Assembly: GCF_026013365.1 (NCBI RefSeq)
Contig: NZ_JAPDOE010000001.1
Coordinates: 496,001-560,000, forward strand
Length of the DNA stretch: 64,000 bases
Origin: Paenibacillus sp. LS1
GTDB taxonomy: Bacteria; Bacillota; Bacilli; Paenibacillales; Paenibacillaceae
Direction of reading: 5' to 3'
This document shows, piece by piece, positions 1 to 8,743 of this stretch (positions within the stretch are counted from its first letter, which is position 1; each line of letters begins with the position of its first letter). Position numbers and translations under genes: made by a program. The notes under the pieces were generated by a model that was not told where the DNA came from, searched no databases, and saw only the letters and a list, made by a program, of their open reading frames with translations.

Positions 1-2
1 AA

Positions 3-311
3 TGGTTGGAATTTGGTTTTGCAAGCCCTAAAAATCTGGATGAAATCCATCTTGTTTTCAATTCACAACTGAATTTGGAGCATTTCGACGATCCGATCGA
101 GCCACTGATCCAAGATTATGATGTGACTTTAACCTTGGAAGACGGAACCAAGAGTGAAATTAAAGTCCGTGGGAATTATCTTTCGTTGAATAAACATCAG
201 GTGCATGCACAAGGTGTAACCCAAATCCGGTTTGATTTTTGTGCAACGTATGGTTCGCCTTATTATGAAGTGTTTGCTGTAAAATTTTTTGCTCCTAAAA
301 ACGCTAAGTGA
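3..311 (+). CDS. C-terminal end of an FAD-dependent oxidoreductase-like protein (partial)
   Basis: The frame is open from the left edge, and the TTG at 6 has no ribosome binding site, so this is the 3' end of a longer gene. The roughly 100 visible residues form an all-beta, discoidin-like (F5/8-type) segment with alternating hydrophobic strands and no catalytic motif. It resembles the C-terminal sandwich that closes FAD-dependent oxidoreductases found in Paenibacillus polysaccharide loci; that assignment is from memory of the family and cannot be confirmed without the N-terminal Rossmann domain. The stop codon overlaps the GTG start of the next gene by 4 nt, so the two are translationally coupled. 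The alternative is a stand-alone carbohydrate-binding tail of a glycosidase. Confidence 0.45.
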   Translation, partial: WLEFGFASPKNLDEIHLVFNSQLNLEHFDDPIEPLIQDYDVTLTLEDGTKSEIKVRGNYLSLNKHQVHAQGVTQIRFDFCATYGSPYYEVFAVKFFAPKNAK

Positions 312-1537
312 GGTCGGGTGAAGTCGAGATGAAGGAATTTTTCCCACGAAGGGGGCTGCCTAATGTCATTCAGAAGTTGGAAAATAGGGAAACCGTGACC
401 ATCGTCTATTTTGGCGGCAGTAATACACGTTCGAAAGGATACAGGGTCATGACGGCGGATTGGCTGCGAGGGCAATATCCCCATGCGGATATCCGCTCTG
501 TGAATGCAGCCATTGATGGGACAGGATCGGACCTCGGCTGCGCCCGTTTGGAGACAGATGTACTGCGTCATCAGCCTGATCTCGTGTTAGTTGAATTTGT
601 TGGCAACGATGGCGGAGTTCCCGAATCCAAGGCGCGGATCGAAGGCATTGTCCGACAAATTCGCAAGCACAGCCGGTTTACCGATATCCTGTTTGTATAT
701 ACGGTTAAGGAGCGGGATTTGACCTCATTTCAATCCGGCGAATACCAGAAGGGAGCTCTTATGCAAGAGGAAGTCGCCGACTATTACGGCATTCCTTCGA
801 TTCATCTGGGCGTAGCCGTCAGTCAATTGGTATCGGAAGGAAAACTTATTTTTACTTCAAGGGCAGACGTGTCCATTCCCGGAGCCGTTATTTTTACGCA
901 TGATTCGATCCATCCGACGATTCCCGAAGGACACCAGATTTACACGGACACAATCACACGGTCATTTAAGAAAATCAGTGAACTACGAGATCACGTGGGA
1001 AAAGTCGAACATCACTTGCCGCAGGACCCCTTGGTCCCGGCCAATCCTTGGGAGTATGCAACCATGCTGCCACTGGATCGTCTTACTCATTTTTCCGCAG
1101 GGTGGTCTTACGTGACCTCTGATGACTTTCCTTTAGTGCGTGAGTATGAATGGTTGTTTCCCGGTCTATGGCGAGCAGTTGATCCCGGAGAGACGATCAC
1201 AGTGCAGTTTGAGGGAACCCACATCGGCTTATTTGATATTGGGGGGCCGGATTCCGGCAGATTGAAGGTGACTGTGAATGAGGGGGAACCCTTTCTTATC
1301 GATCGATTCACTTCATATAACGATCATAATCGAAATCAATATGTTTTCTTACCGGAGCTACCTAATGGGAAACATACAGTTCACTTCGAGATCGATCACG
1401 AGAAGACTGACAAAGCGGCCGTGTTTGAGGCGGTCGGCAATGAACGAAGTATGGAGCATGTTCGGCAGCATCCTGCTTGGTACGATCAAACGGTCATTCA
1501 GCTTGGAAAGTTGTTATTGGTGCAGCCTCCATTATAA
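308..1537 (+). CDS. SGNH/GDSL-type hydrolase with C-terminal beta-sandwich
   Basis: This is a cytoplasmic-looking (no signal peptide) SGNH-fold esterase. Block I reads YFGGSNT with the likely nucleophile Ser38, the oxyanion Asn lies in VEFVGND, and the catalytic Asp/His pair is in HDSIHP (Asp199 and His202). After about residue 240 comes a second beta-rich domain typical of carbohydrate-active esterases. The GTG at 308 overlaps the previous stop. An in-frame ATG at 329 (MKEFFPRRG) is also possible; neither has an ideal Shine-Dalgarno, since GAGGT at 310-314 lies 14 nt before the ATG. Deacetylation of a plant or microbial oligosaccharide is the likely role, by family and by coupling to the upstream oxidoreductase-like gene; the substrate is unknown. 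Confidence 0.75.
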   Translation: MRSGEVEMKEFFPRRGLPNVIQKLENRETVTIVYFGGSNTRSKGYRVMTADWLRGQYPHADIRSVNAAIDGTGSDLGCARLETDVLRHQPDLVLVEFVGNDGGVPESKARIEGIVRQIRKHSRFTDILFVYTVKERDLTSFQSGEYQKGALMQEEVADYYGIPSIHLGVAVSQLVSEGKLIFTSRADVSIPGAVIFTHDSIHPTIPEGHQIYTDTITRSFKKISELRDHVGKVEHHLPQDPLVPANPWEYATMLPLDRLTHFSAGWSYVTSDDFPLVREYEWLFPGLWRAVDPGETITVQFEGTHIGLFDIGGPDSGRLKVTVNEGEPFLIDRFTSYNDHNRNQYVFLPELPNGKHTVHFEIDHEKTDKAAVFEAVGNERSMEHVRQHPAWYDQTVIQLGKLLLVQPPL

Positions 1538-1762
1538 TTGATTAGTCCTCTTGGAACACCTATATTCTATCTGACTGCAACTGAGCAATCAATTAGGATG
1601 TAGGTTTCTTTTTTTTACTTAAAATCGTATAAGAAATTCTTAAAATGAAAGAAATTTCACCGTGATGTAACATGCTAAGATAAAAACGACAGAGCGGGAT
1701 TAGGCAGAAGGGGAAGGTTAATTGCTTTTTTACAATCATTTGAGCAAAAGGCAACTCATTTT

Positions 1763-1776
1763 TGAAAGCGTTATCA
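1763..1776 (+). promoter_or_regulatory. cre site (CcpA catabolite repression)
   Basis: TGAAAGCGTTATCA matches the cre consensus TGWNANCGNTNWCA at every position. It lies in the leader of the 1.7-kaa secreted protein gene, just before its ribosome binding site, where bound CcpA would block transcription. Confidence 0.8.
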
Positions 1777-1800
1777 TTATGAGGAGAGGCTGTGAATTGT

Positions 1801-4800
1801 ATGGTCAAAAGGAAGCTGTTTTTATCAATCGTTTTTATGTTGACGATCGTAGTTCCTTTCAGCCTGATCGGAATAAGGGCCGCTTATGCGGAGACCTTAC
1901 CTTATCAGACCATTATCATCGATGACGGTAGCATTAAGATTAATGATGTTGTGACACCTGATGCGGGTAACGAGAACAACGGATATTCGGCTTCAAATTG
2001 GACTACAAGCACAGGGGTAAAGGGGTATGATCTTTCCAGCACCAAATATACAAGTACAGCAGGCAGGACGATAACATGGAATCCACGCTTGGAAGAAGGA
2101 ACGGCGAAAATATCGTTCTATAAGCTGGACTGGGCAGATAAAGCAGATAGCAATGTGAAAATTGAGATCGTTCATAATGGAACAACGGATGTAGTCTTTA
2201 TGGATCTTAGACCCTCATCTGGTGCTCCAGCAGGGTGGGTTGATTTGGGAGAGTACTATTTTTCTGGAGTTGGCGAAGAATTTGTTCAATTGACCCGGTC
2301 TACCGGCACCACAAACACGATCCTTACGCGCGCGGATGCGGTCAAGTTCGAAGGGAATATAAAGCAGAAAGAGCCACATAAGACAATTATCATTGATGAT
2401 GGGAGCCTCACAATTGATAATGTCGTCACTGTTGATTCAGGCAACGTCAGTAACGGGTTCTCCGCTCCTTATTGGACGACAAGTGCAGGAGTGAAGGGAT
2501 ACAATAATTCCAGTTCCAAATTTACAGACGCTGTAGGTAGAAGCATCACCTGGAATCCACGCTTGGAAGCAGGGACGGCGAGAATATCGTTCTATAAGCT
2601 GGATTGGGCGGATAAAGCAGATAGTAATGTGAAAATTGAGATTGTTCATAACGGGATTACGGATGTTAAATTTTTGGATCTTAGACCTTCGTCAGGTCCA
2701 TCCGTTGGATGGGTTGATTTGGGGGAGTATGAGTTTAGTGGTGATGATAGCGAATTTGTCAGGCTGACTCGAACACAGCCTTCTACGGGTACAATTATTA
2801 CGCGGGCCGATGCAGTCAAGTTCGAGGGGAATATCCGTCAACAAGCACCACCGCTGCCCCCGCTAAGAAGCCGCATATTAGCGAATCTCAGTTACACGGA
2901 GAAAGGCAGCATCGAAAATGCGAACTATAAGGCAACCTTCTATGAGGCAGCATGGGATGGAGGCAAATCCATCGTTCGGGACATGTTCTACAAAAACACG
3001 GACACGGGAAACTGGGTTCCAATAAATAATGAATCGGAAAGACTTGAGGAGCAATGGGTTTTATTGGATGGGAATGCGGGCAGCAGAACCAATTACTACG
3101 ATACGATGAACAAACGCTGGATTACATTCGACGGAGTCCATTTTCCAGACAGTCACACGGCGGTATTAACCGATTCCTCGCATGGAAGTGATTACGATTT
3201 TGAAGTGAACTGGTCCATGGCAGAGGATACACCCGATGTTTCCTTTGCCTTCACGCCTCGCCGCGACGGTAACTACGTGATTGGATACCAGTCCTTCACA
3301 ACAGAGTCTGTCACGGGCATCAATGAAGTGTTAAATGGATTCAGGTCGCATGCCAAAATGGTAGGTACGGTTGAATCCACAAGCTTGCGAGAACTGAGCG
3401 CTCCGATGAGTCTGGTTGAGAAGAAGGATGGTGCGGGAAATCCATTGACGTATGGTGTATTTGTACCTTCGGAAGAGCTTCCGGTTGAATTTGAACCGAC
3501 GGGAGGCGTTACAAAACAACGGCTTGGTATGAGCTTGGTCAACAACGAAGGCAGCGTGCAGCCCATTATTTACGCCCCTCAGTTGGGGACTTATTCGCAG
3601 ATGACCGCAGAAAGTACCTATCAATTTCATATGGGGCTAATCGCGCAAAAAAGTAATCTGTATGAGTCTTACGCGGATATTCTACGCAATGAGTACGATT
3701 ATTCAGCATACCGGGAAAATGTATCAGATCAGTCGCTTACTGACGCGATGTTTAATATGATCGATTTGCTTAAGATAGAGCCGCTAGGGGATGACTCTGT
3801 TAATTATGTCCCATCACCCAGCGGGTGGTGGAGCCGTGCCAAGGGCTTTATTGATATCGAAAACGAGGACAGCGTTCGAACAAGCTCAAATGCGGTTCTT
3901 TTGGGAGCTTATTATTTAACTGGGGACGACCAGCTTTACGATACGAGAGCACTACCGTCCGTCCAGTATGGCGTATCGCGTAATGGTATTGGTTGGTCGC
4001 CAACGCAGAAGAAAGTATACGGTGTGCCTTCCTTATGGAAAATGGCTACTCTGCCGTTTGATGTATCAAGTGTAGCCGCTGTTCATCAGATGATGGGCAA
4101 TTCGGCAGGCATTGGTGCACTCGCTCAGGAAGAGTACCTCGTGCGTGACCCAGATCAGAAAGACCGGGGGCCTGTTATTCAGCCCCTGATGATGTATCGG
4201 ATGACGGGAGATGCGCAGTATTTGCAAGCTGCGAAAGATGCAGCCGACAGCTATATCACGCAACATATCGATACGCCTGCATCCGTGGATGTAAGTAAAA
4301 ATGAGTTCATTTATTATTATAGCAAGCTGTGGATGGAGATCTTGGAGCTATATGAGGAAACGCAGGATCCCAAATACTTGGATGCCGCCTATAAGGAAGC
4401 CAAACGGTATGCAACCATGTTTGTTGCTCGTCCAGTTCCTGAAGGTAACGTTACGATTCCTCAGCCGGAGACATATAATTACGCCGAGTCGTTCCATTGG
4501 CCGGAAAGTGGTAAATTTCAATATCCAAGACTCAAGCTTCCCGAAGATATTACCGGAGGTGTTCAAGCGAAGCGTTGGCTGGTTTCACCGAGCGGATTGA
4601 CGTTTGAAGCAGGAAGTACAACCGGCTATTATCGGATGAATGCTCAGGAAGCGCCATTCATGCTGAGATTGTCGCTTTATACAGGGGATAAACTACTGCA
4701 AGATATTGCTCATAATGCGGTTATTGGTCGATATTCCAGCTATCCAGGCTATTATTATAAAGGCTTCGCCGTTAGCCAGCTTGAACCGGACTTTCCTCTG

Positions 4801-6867
4801 GAAGGCCCAAGTGGGGCTACATCTATCTATTATCACCATATCCCGGGGCAGCTGGGGCAAACGATGGATTATTTGATTAGCGAACAATCGTTGAAATCAA
4901 ACGGGAGTATTACATTTCCTTCCGTATTTGAAACGAATTTTTTATGGTTCAAATATCACCTCTATGGGAATAAACCAGGTCAATTTTATGGGTTCTCCGA
5001 CGTTTGGCTTTGGATGCCCAAGGGGATTATTAAGACCAACCATCCTCAATTGAACTGGATAACGGGTGAGAGCGGGGATAAATTCTACATCGGGTTAAGC
5101 AATGCATCGTCAGAAGAAGTTCAAACTCCGATCGAATTGAATGAACATATCATTGGATTCAACCCGGCACAGGATTACACCGTAACAATCATCCGCGACA
5201 ATGGTACACCAGAGCAAACGGTTATGAGTGGCGGAATCATTCAAGCCACGGTTTCAAGCAAGGGAATCACCGCGATCATTGTAGAAGGACTTAACATTGA
5301 TGTACCGCTGCATCAGGTCAGAACGGCTGAACCATCGGATGCAAGTTATTTCTTTGATACCCACAGTCCAATCGATGCAGTTAAAGGCATGCTGCTCGTC
5401 AAGCCTGACGAAACGGTCTACGATGCTTATGTGCAGGCAAAAACGACAAAACCCGCGACAATCCATTATTCCTTGGATGGCGGGGCAACGTATACAACTA
5501 TTCCCGATACGATATACCCGATGGAATGGTCGATACGGGTTAATGATGTATCCCAAACCTTTACGTATTATGTGGAATCGGAGGGGAAACAGACCCGCAA
5601 GCGGACACTTTATCTGCCTGATGAGGTAACCGAAACTCCAGTCCAACCCGATGGGCAGGATAGTTCATCTATCATTGTGGATAATACGGAGGCCGAGACA
5701 GAAGGCATCTGGATAAGGGATACGACGGCTAACGACTATTATTATGATAATTATGTGTATGCCAAATCTACGACCGGCACAGCGACAAGCAAAATGAGAT
5801 GGCGGCCTGAACTGCCGGAAAGTGTCACTTACAGTGTGTATTACAAGATTCCGCAAATCACCGCTAGGAGTGAAAATTGGGCAACGAATGCCTCTTTTAC
5901 CGTTTATTATAGCGGGGGCTCCGAGACAGTTACTGTTGATGAGACAGCAGCGAATGGTACTTGGGTGCACCTAGGGAATTATCCTTTTGCTGCAGGCGAT
6001 AGCGGGTACGTGGAACTAACCAATAAGGCCAATAAGTCCAGGGTCATTGCCGATGCAATCATGTGGGTGGACGCGAACAGTATCCCCCAATTGGAGTCTG
6101 TCTTGATCCTGTCCGATCGGAACGAGCTGCAGATGACTCAAAACGCACAACTGAGTGTAATCGGCTATTTGGATAACGGTTTGATTGGTGATCTAACACA
6201 GGCCAATGTACAATATTTCGTTGATCGTACGGATCTGGCTGAAGTGGATAGCGATGGTAAATTGACTCTGCTCGATCTCGATGGGGATACGGATCACATT
6301 GAGGTATGGGCTACGATCACGATTGACGGAGTGACCTTAACCACACCACCTTTGAACATCACGATCAAGGACCTAACGGTTATCGTCGATAGTACGAATA
6401 CAACTGGGTTATATACGACAGAAGGGTCATGGAGTCAAAGCAATTTAGCCGGATACAAAATTGGGGTTAAATCCCGATACTCAACCGTTCAAGGATCATC
6501 TGCAACGTGGAAAGGCCAGTTCCCAGAGGGGAACTATACGGTCTCGATCTACAAGCTCGTCCATACGACGGCAAACGATAATAATGTCAAAGTGGAAGTG
6601 AAGCACAAGACGGGTACCGAAATCACCTATATCGATGCAACGGTCGGCTCATCGGGTTGGGTTAATCTGGGAACGTTCGACTTTACGGGTGACGGCAGCG
6701 AGTATGTCAGGTTAACTAGGGTTACGCCTACAACGGTAGACCCGCCAACGCTTCCTGCGGATATGATCTATACGAGAGTTGACGCAGTTATGTTCGAACG
6801 GCAATCCGATGGTTCAGAGCTGCTTGCAAATGAGCCGCCAGGTGAGCCAACACTTTCTGAACAATAA
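1801..6867 (+). CDS. Large secreted multi-domain protein with golvesin-like modules and an uncharacterised toroid-like core
   Basis: About 1690 residues. Lys/Arg residues precede a hydrophobic stretch ending in a likely AYA signal peptidase site. Numbered from the upstream GTG at 1792, residues 40-190 and 197-348 are near-identical golvesin/Xly-type beta-sandwich repeats (shared core with NPRLE, FYKLDWADKADSN and LGEY motifs). A proline linker leads into an ~800-residue core (360-1165) rich in aromatic and helical segments such as YYLTGDDQLYD and EETQDPKYLDAAYKEAKRYA, which suggests an alpha/alpha-toroid fold like those of glycoside hydrolases and polysaccharide lyases. A third golvesin-like module (1293-1427), an Ig-like domain (1433-1525) and a fourth module (1527-1670) follow. 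The ORF can begin at GTG 1792, but AGGAGAGG at 1782-1789 is spaced correctly only for ATG 1801. The perfect cre in the leader argues for a carbon-catabolic role. I do not recognise a named enzyme family for the core. Confidence 0.7.
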   Translation: MVKRKLFLSIVFMLTIVVPFSLIGIRAAYAETLPYQTIIIDDGSIKINDVVTPDAGNENNGYSASNWTTSTGVKGYDLSSTKYTSTAGRTITWNPRLEEGTAKISFYKLDWADKADSNVKIEIVHNGTTDVVFMDLRPSSGAPAGWVDLGEYYFSGVGEEFVQLTRSTGTTNTILTRADAVKFEGNIKQKEPHKTIIIDDGSLTIDNVVTVDSGNVSNGFSAPYWTTSAGVKGYNNSSSKFTDAVGRSITWNPRLEAGTARISFYKLDWADKADSNVKIEIVHNGITDVKFLDLRPSSGPSVGWVDLGEYEFSGDDSEFVRLTRTQPSTGTIITRADAVKFEGNIRQQAPPLPPLRSRILANLSYTEKGSIENANYKATFYEAAWDGGKSIVRDMFYKNTDTGNWVPINNESERLEEQWVLLDGNAGSRTNYYDTMNKRWITFDGVHFPDSHTAVLTDSSHGSDYDFEVNWSMAEDTPDVSFAFTPRRDGNYVIGYQSFTTESVTGINEVLNGFRSHAKMVGTVESTSLRELSAPMSLVEKKDGAGNPLTYGVFVPSEELPVEFEPTGGVTKQRLGMSLVNNEGSVQPIIYAPQLGTYSQMTAESTYQFHMGLIAQKSNLYESYADILRNEYDYSAYRENVSDQSLTDAMFNMIDLLKIEPLGDDSVNYVPSPSGWWSRAKGFIDIENEDSVRTSSNAVLLGAYYLTGDDQLYDTRALPSVQYGVSRNGIGWSPTQKKVYGVPSLWKMATLPFDVSSVAAVHQMMGNSAGIGALAQEEYLVRDPDQKDRGPVIQPLMMYRMTGDAQYLQAAKDAADSYITQHIDTPASVDVSKNEFIYYYSKLWMEILELYEETQDPKYLDAAYKEAKRYATMFVARPVPEGNVTIPQPETYNYAESFHWPESGKFQYPRLKLPEDITGGVQAKRWLVSPSGLTFEAGSTTGYYRMNAQEAPFMLRLSLYTGDKLLQDIAHNAVIGRYSSYPGYYYKGFAVSQLEPDFPLEGPSGATSIYYHHIPGQLGQTMDYLISEQSLKSNGSITFPSVFETNFLWFKYHLYGNKPGQFYGFSDVWLWMPKGIIKTNHPQLNWITGESGDKFYIGLSNASSEEVQTPIELNEHIIGFNPAQDYTVTIIRDNGTPEQTVMSGGIIQATVSSKGITAIIVEGLNIDVPLHQVRTAEPSDASYFFDTHSPIDAVKGMLLVKPDETVYDAYVQAKTTKPATIHYSLDGGATYTTIPDTIYPMEWSIRVNDVSQTFTYYVESEGKQTRKRTLYLPDEVTETPVQPDGQDSSSIIVDNTEAETEGIWIRDTTANDYYYDNYVYAKSTTGTATSKMRWRPELPESVTYSVYYKIPQITARSENWATNASFTVYYSGGSETVTVDETAANGTWVHLGNYPFAAGDSGYVELTNKANKSRVIADAIMWVDANSIPQLESVLILSDRNELQMTQNAQLSVIGYLDNGLIGDLTQANVQYFVDRTDLAEVDSDGKLTLLDLDGDTDHIEVWATITIDGVTLTTPPLNITIKDLTVIVDSTNTTGLYTTEGSWSQSNLAGYKIGVKSRYSTVQGSSATWKGQFPEGNYTVSIYKLVHTTANDNNVKVEVKHKTGTEITYIDATVGSSGWVNLGTFDFTGDGSEYVRLTRVTPTTVDPPTLPADMIYTRVDAVMFERQSDGSELLANEPPGEPTLSEQ

Positions 6868-6878
6868 AAATAACCCTA

Positions 6879-6918
6879 AGAGCCGAGTGGATGAGAACGA
6901 TCCATTCGGCTCTTTTTG
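6879..6918 (+). terminator. Rho-independent terminator
   Basis: A 13-bp stem (AGAGCCGAGTGGA with TCCATTCGGCTCT, one G-U pair) is followed by a T5 run, 11 nt after the stop of the large secreted protein gene. Confidence 0.85.
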
Positions 6919-7135
6919 TCTAGGGGCATAGGTCTAGTTATATATCATAAATAACAACCAATCACACATTAAACACTAAAGTTTGCTAGATCCAACTTTT
7001 TTGGATTCCCGTAAAACTCTTGCCGCATTCAGATTATGTTTCGCAACACTTAAAACGTTTCTCTAGACCCACACAAATCTTCAATGATACCATCATAAAC
7101 GTGCTAGAAATGAAGATAGCAGGGGGATATTCATT

Positions 7136-8023
7136 GTGGATCAACTAAAATACGATAATCTAAAGTTGGGAGAGCGCGGAGCAGTCATCAGCATTATCGC
7201 CTACATATGTTTGACGGTATTAAAACTGGTCATTGGAAACATGGCCGGATCAGAAGCACTCAAGGCGGATGGATTAAATAATGCTACCGATATTGTGGCA
7301 TCCATTGCCGTACTGATTGGTTTGAAGTTTGCCCAACGCCCAGCGGATAAAGATCATAGATATGGTCACTGGAGAGCAGAGACCGTTGCATCACTAGTTG
7401 CTTCTTTCATTATGATGGCGGTAGGTTTGCAAGTACTGTTTGAAGCCATTGGTTCTGTGTTTCAGGGTACGCATGAATCTCCGGATATCATCGCCGCGTA
7501 CACAGGTATTTTCTGCGCGGTTATCATGTATCTGGTCTATCGCTATAACAAGAGACTGGCTACCCGCATTAAAAGTCAAGCGGTCATGGCTGCAGCTCGT
7601 GATAATATTTCCGATGCCTGGGTAAGTACCGGTACGGTAATCGGGATCGTAGGTTCCCAATTTGGCCTTCCATGGCTTGACCCTGTAACTGCTGTGATCG
7701 TAGGTTTCCTGATCTGCAAGACCGCTTGGGACATTTTCAAGGAAGCCACGCATCATCTGACCGACGGTTTTGATGTTGAACTTATTCAGGAGTACAAAAA
7801 GACGATTGCCGGAATTGACAGCGTAGAGACGGTTAAAGACGTAAGAGCGCGGAATTATGGTAATAACGTCGTAGTAGACGTTGTCATAACAGTCCATGCT
7901 GGCCTGGACCTTCAACAAGCACATGATATCTGTACAGACGTAGAGAACGAGTTGATGGAGGAACATGACGTATACACCGTTCACGTTCATGTGGAACCTG
8001 ATATGCTGAAAGAGTGCATTTAA
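7136..8023 (+). CDS. Cation diffusion facilitator, probably a manganese exporter
   Basis: 295-residue CDF-family antiporter with six predicted membrane helices and a C-terminal cytosolic metal-sensing domain ending in VHVHVEPD. The DKDHRYGHWRAE signature between helices 2 and 3 is typical. The transport site shows Asn48-x3-Asp52 in helix 2 and Asp-x3-Asp (DNISD) in helix 5. This NDDD arrangement is that of Mn exporters such as pneumococcal MntE and Bacillus MneP/MneS, unlike the His/Asp site of Zn/Co CzcD-type proteins. The GTG start has AGGGGGAT at 7121-7128. It is monocistronic, with a terminator directly downstream. I saw no yybP-ykoY Mn riboswitch in the leader. The family assignment is firm; Mn specificity is inferred from the site residues. 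Confidence 0.88.
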   Translation: MDQLKYDNLKLGERGAVISIIAYICLTVLKLVIGNMAGSEALKADGLNNATDIVASIAVLIGLKFAQRPADKDHRYGHWRAETVASLVASFIMMAVGLQVLFEAIGSVFQGTHESPDIIAAYTGIFCAVIMYLVYRYNKRLATRIKSQAVMAAARDNISDAWVSTGTVIGIVGSQFGLPWLDPVTAVIVGFLICKTAWDIFKEATHHLTDGFDVELIQEYKKTIAGIDSVETVKDVRARNYGNNVVVDVVITVHAGLDLQQAHDICTDVENELMEEHDVYTVHVHVEPDMLKECI

Positions 8024-8051
8024 TATCAGGAACATAAAAGAGAGACTCAGT

Positions 8052-8090
8052 AAAAAACCAGTGAATGAGATTACAGTTCACTGGTTTTTT
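8052..8090. terminator. Bidirectional terminator between convergent genes
   Basis: AAAAAACCAGTGAA and TTCACTGGTTTTTT form a 14-bp perfect stem with A and T runs on opposite sides, between the convergent CDF gene and the small membrane protein gene. Confidence 0.88.
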
Positions 8091-8113
8091 GCTGATATTC
8101 ATTTTTCATCGCT

Positions 8114-8581
8114 TCAGTGAACGTTCACTTGGTATACCTTCAATAGTTTACTGTATCCATAAGCAAGAACAAATGGCAGAAGGTATGACAAAAAGGTCCA
8201 AAGAATATTCCATCCATTAAAATAAATGACATGCCCCATCATTTTGGCAAGCCATTCTATCAATGTCAGCAACAATGATACAACGAGGATAGCCAACCAT
8301 GGATTGGCATTTTTGACTAAGATGGCATACATCATCAAGCAGCCAGCGATCGGATAGACTCCAAGATCCATTGGAAGAGCAGCAAAGGATTGGTTACGAG
8401 TATTCGGGAGAATATTCCAGAAGTAATTAAACCCGATATTGTTGATGCATGCTGCAATGGCCACACCAAGTGGATAATATAGAATAAAGATTGTAAAGTT
8501 CCGACGCAGAATCCATATACCCAATATAATGGGAATGACCATACCCAACAGAATATTTCCTAACATGCACTTCTCCTCCAT
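8114..8581 (-). CDS. Small CBO0543-like integral membrane protein
   Basis: 155 residues with four or five hydrophobic helices, beginning with a membrane segment at about residues 6-25. The pattern (short N-terminus, NFTIFILYYPLG, then GVYPIAGCLMMYAI and a C-terminal pair of helices) resembles the CBO0543 family of Bacillales, whose function is unknown. No enzymatic motif is visible. It is convergent with the CDF gene and lies downstream of, in the same direction as, the alkaline phosphatase gene, from which it is separated by a terminator. An intergenic leader of ~110 nt suggests its own promoter. Confidence 0.65.
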   Translation of the reverse strand: MEEKCMLGNILLGMVIPIILGIWILRRNFTIFILYYPLGVAIAACINNIGFNYFWNILPNTRNQSFAALPMDLGVYPIAGCLMMYAILVKNANPWLAILVVSLLLTLIEWLAKMMGHVIYFNGWNILWTFLSYLLPFVLAYGYSKLLKVYQVNVH

Positions 8582-8685
8582 ATATAAAATCCCATGATTG
8601 CACGGATGATTATGTTAAGGTACCCATCACCAAGGATATAATGCATCATAGTAAATCAGGGTACATGCAACGCTCTCTCCAGAAA

Positions 8686-8727
8686 TGAAAAAAAGCCCTT
8701 TTCTTCGTATAAAAGAAGAGAAGGGCT
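8686..8727 (-). terminator. Terminator of the alkaline phosphatase gene
   Basis: A 13-bp stem pairs AGCCCTTTTCTTC with GAAGAGAAGGGCT. The A-run on its left side becomes a U-run on the minus-strand transcript, 16 nt after the phosphatase stop. Confidence 0.85.
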
Positions 8728-8743
8728 GATCCTGAGAATTGGA

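Noticed and set aside
2380..2840. Tandem direct repeat as an insertion element
   Set aside because: The DNA similarity between 1909-2360 and 2380-2835 comes from in-frame duplicated protein modules, not from a mobile element.
6919..7135. Mn riboswitch (yybP-ykoY) before the CDF gene
   Set aside because: The conserved yybP-ykoY core sequences are not visible in the leader.
7394..8035. 213-codon antisense frame over the CDF gene
   Set aside because: Fully opposite a recognised transporter, with odd composition and no start signals.
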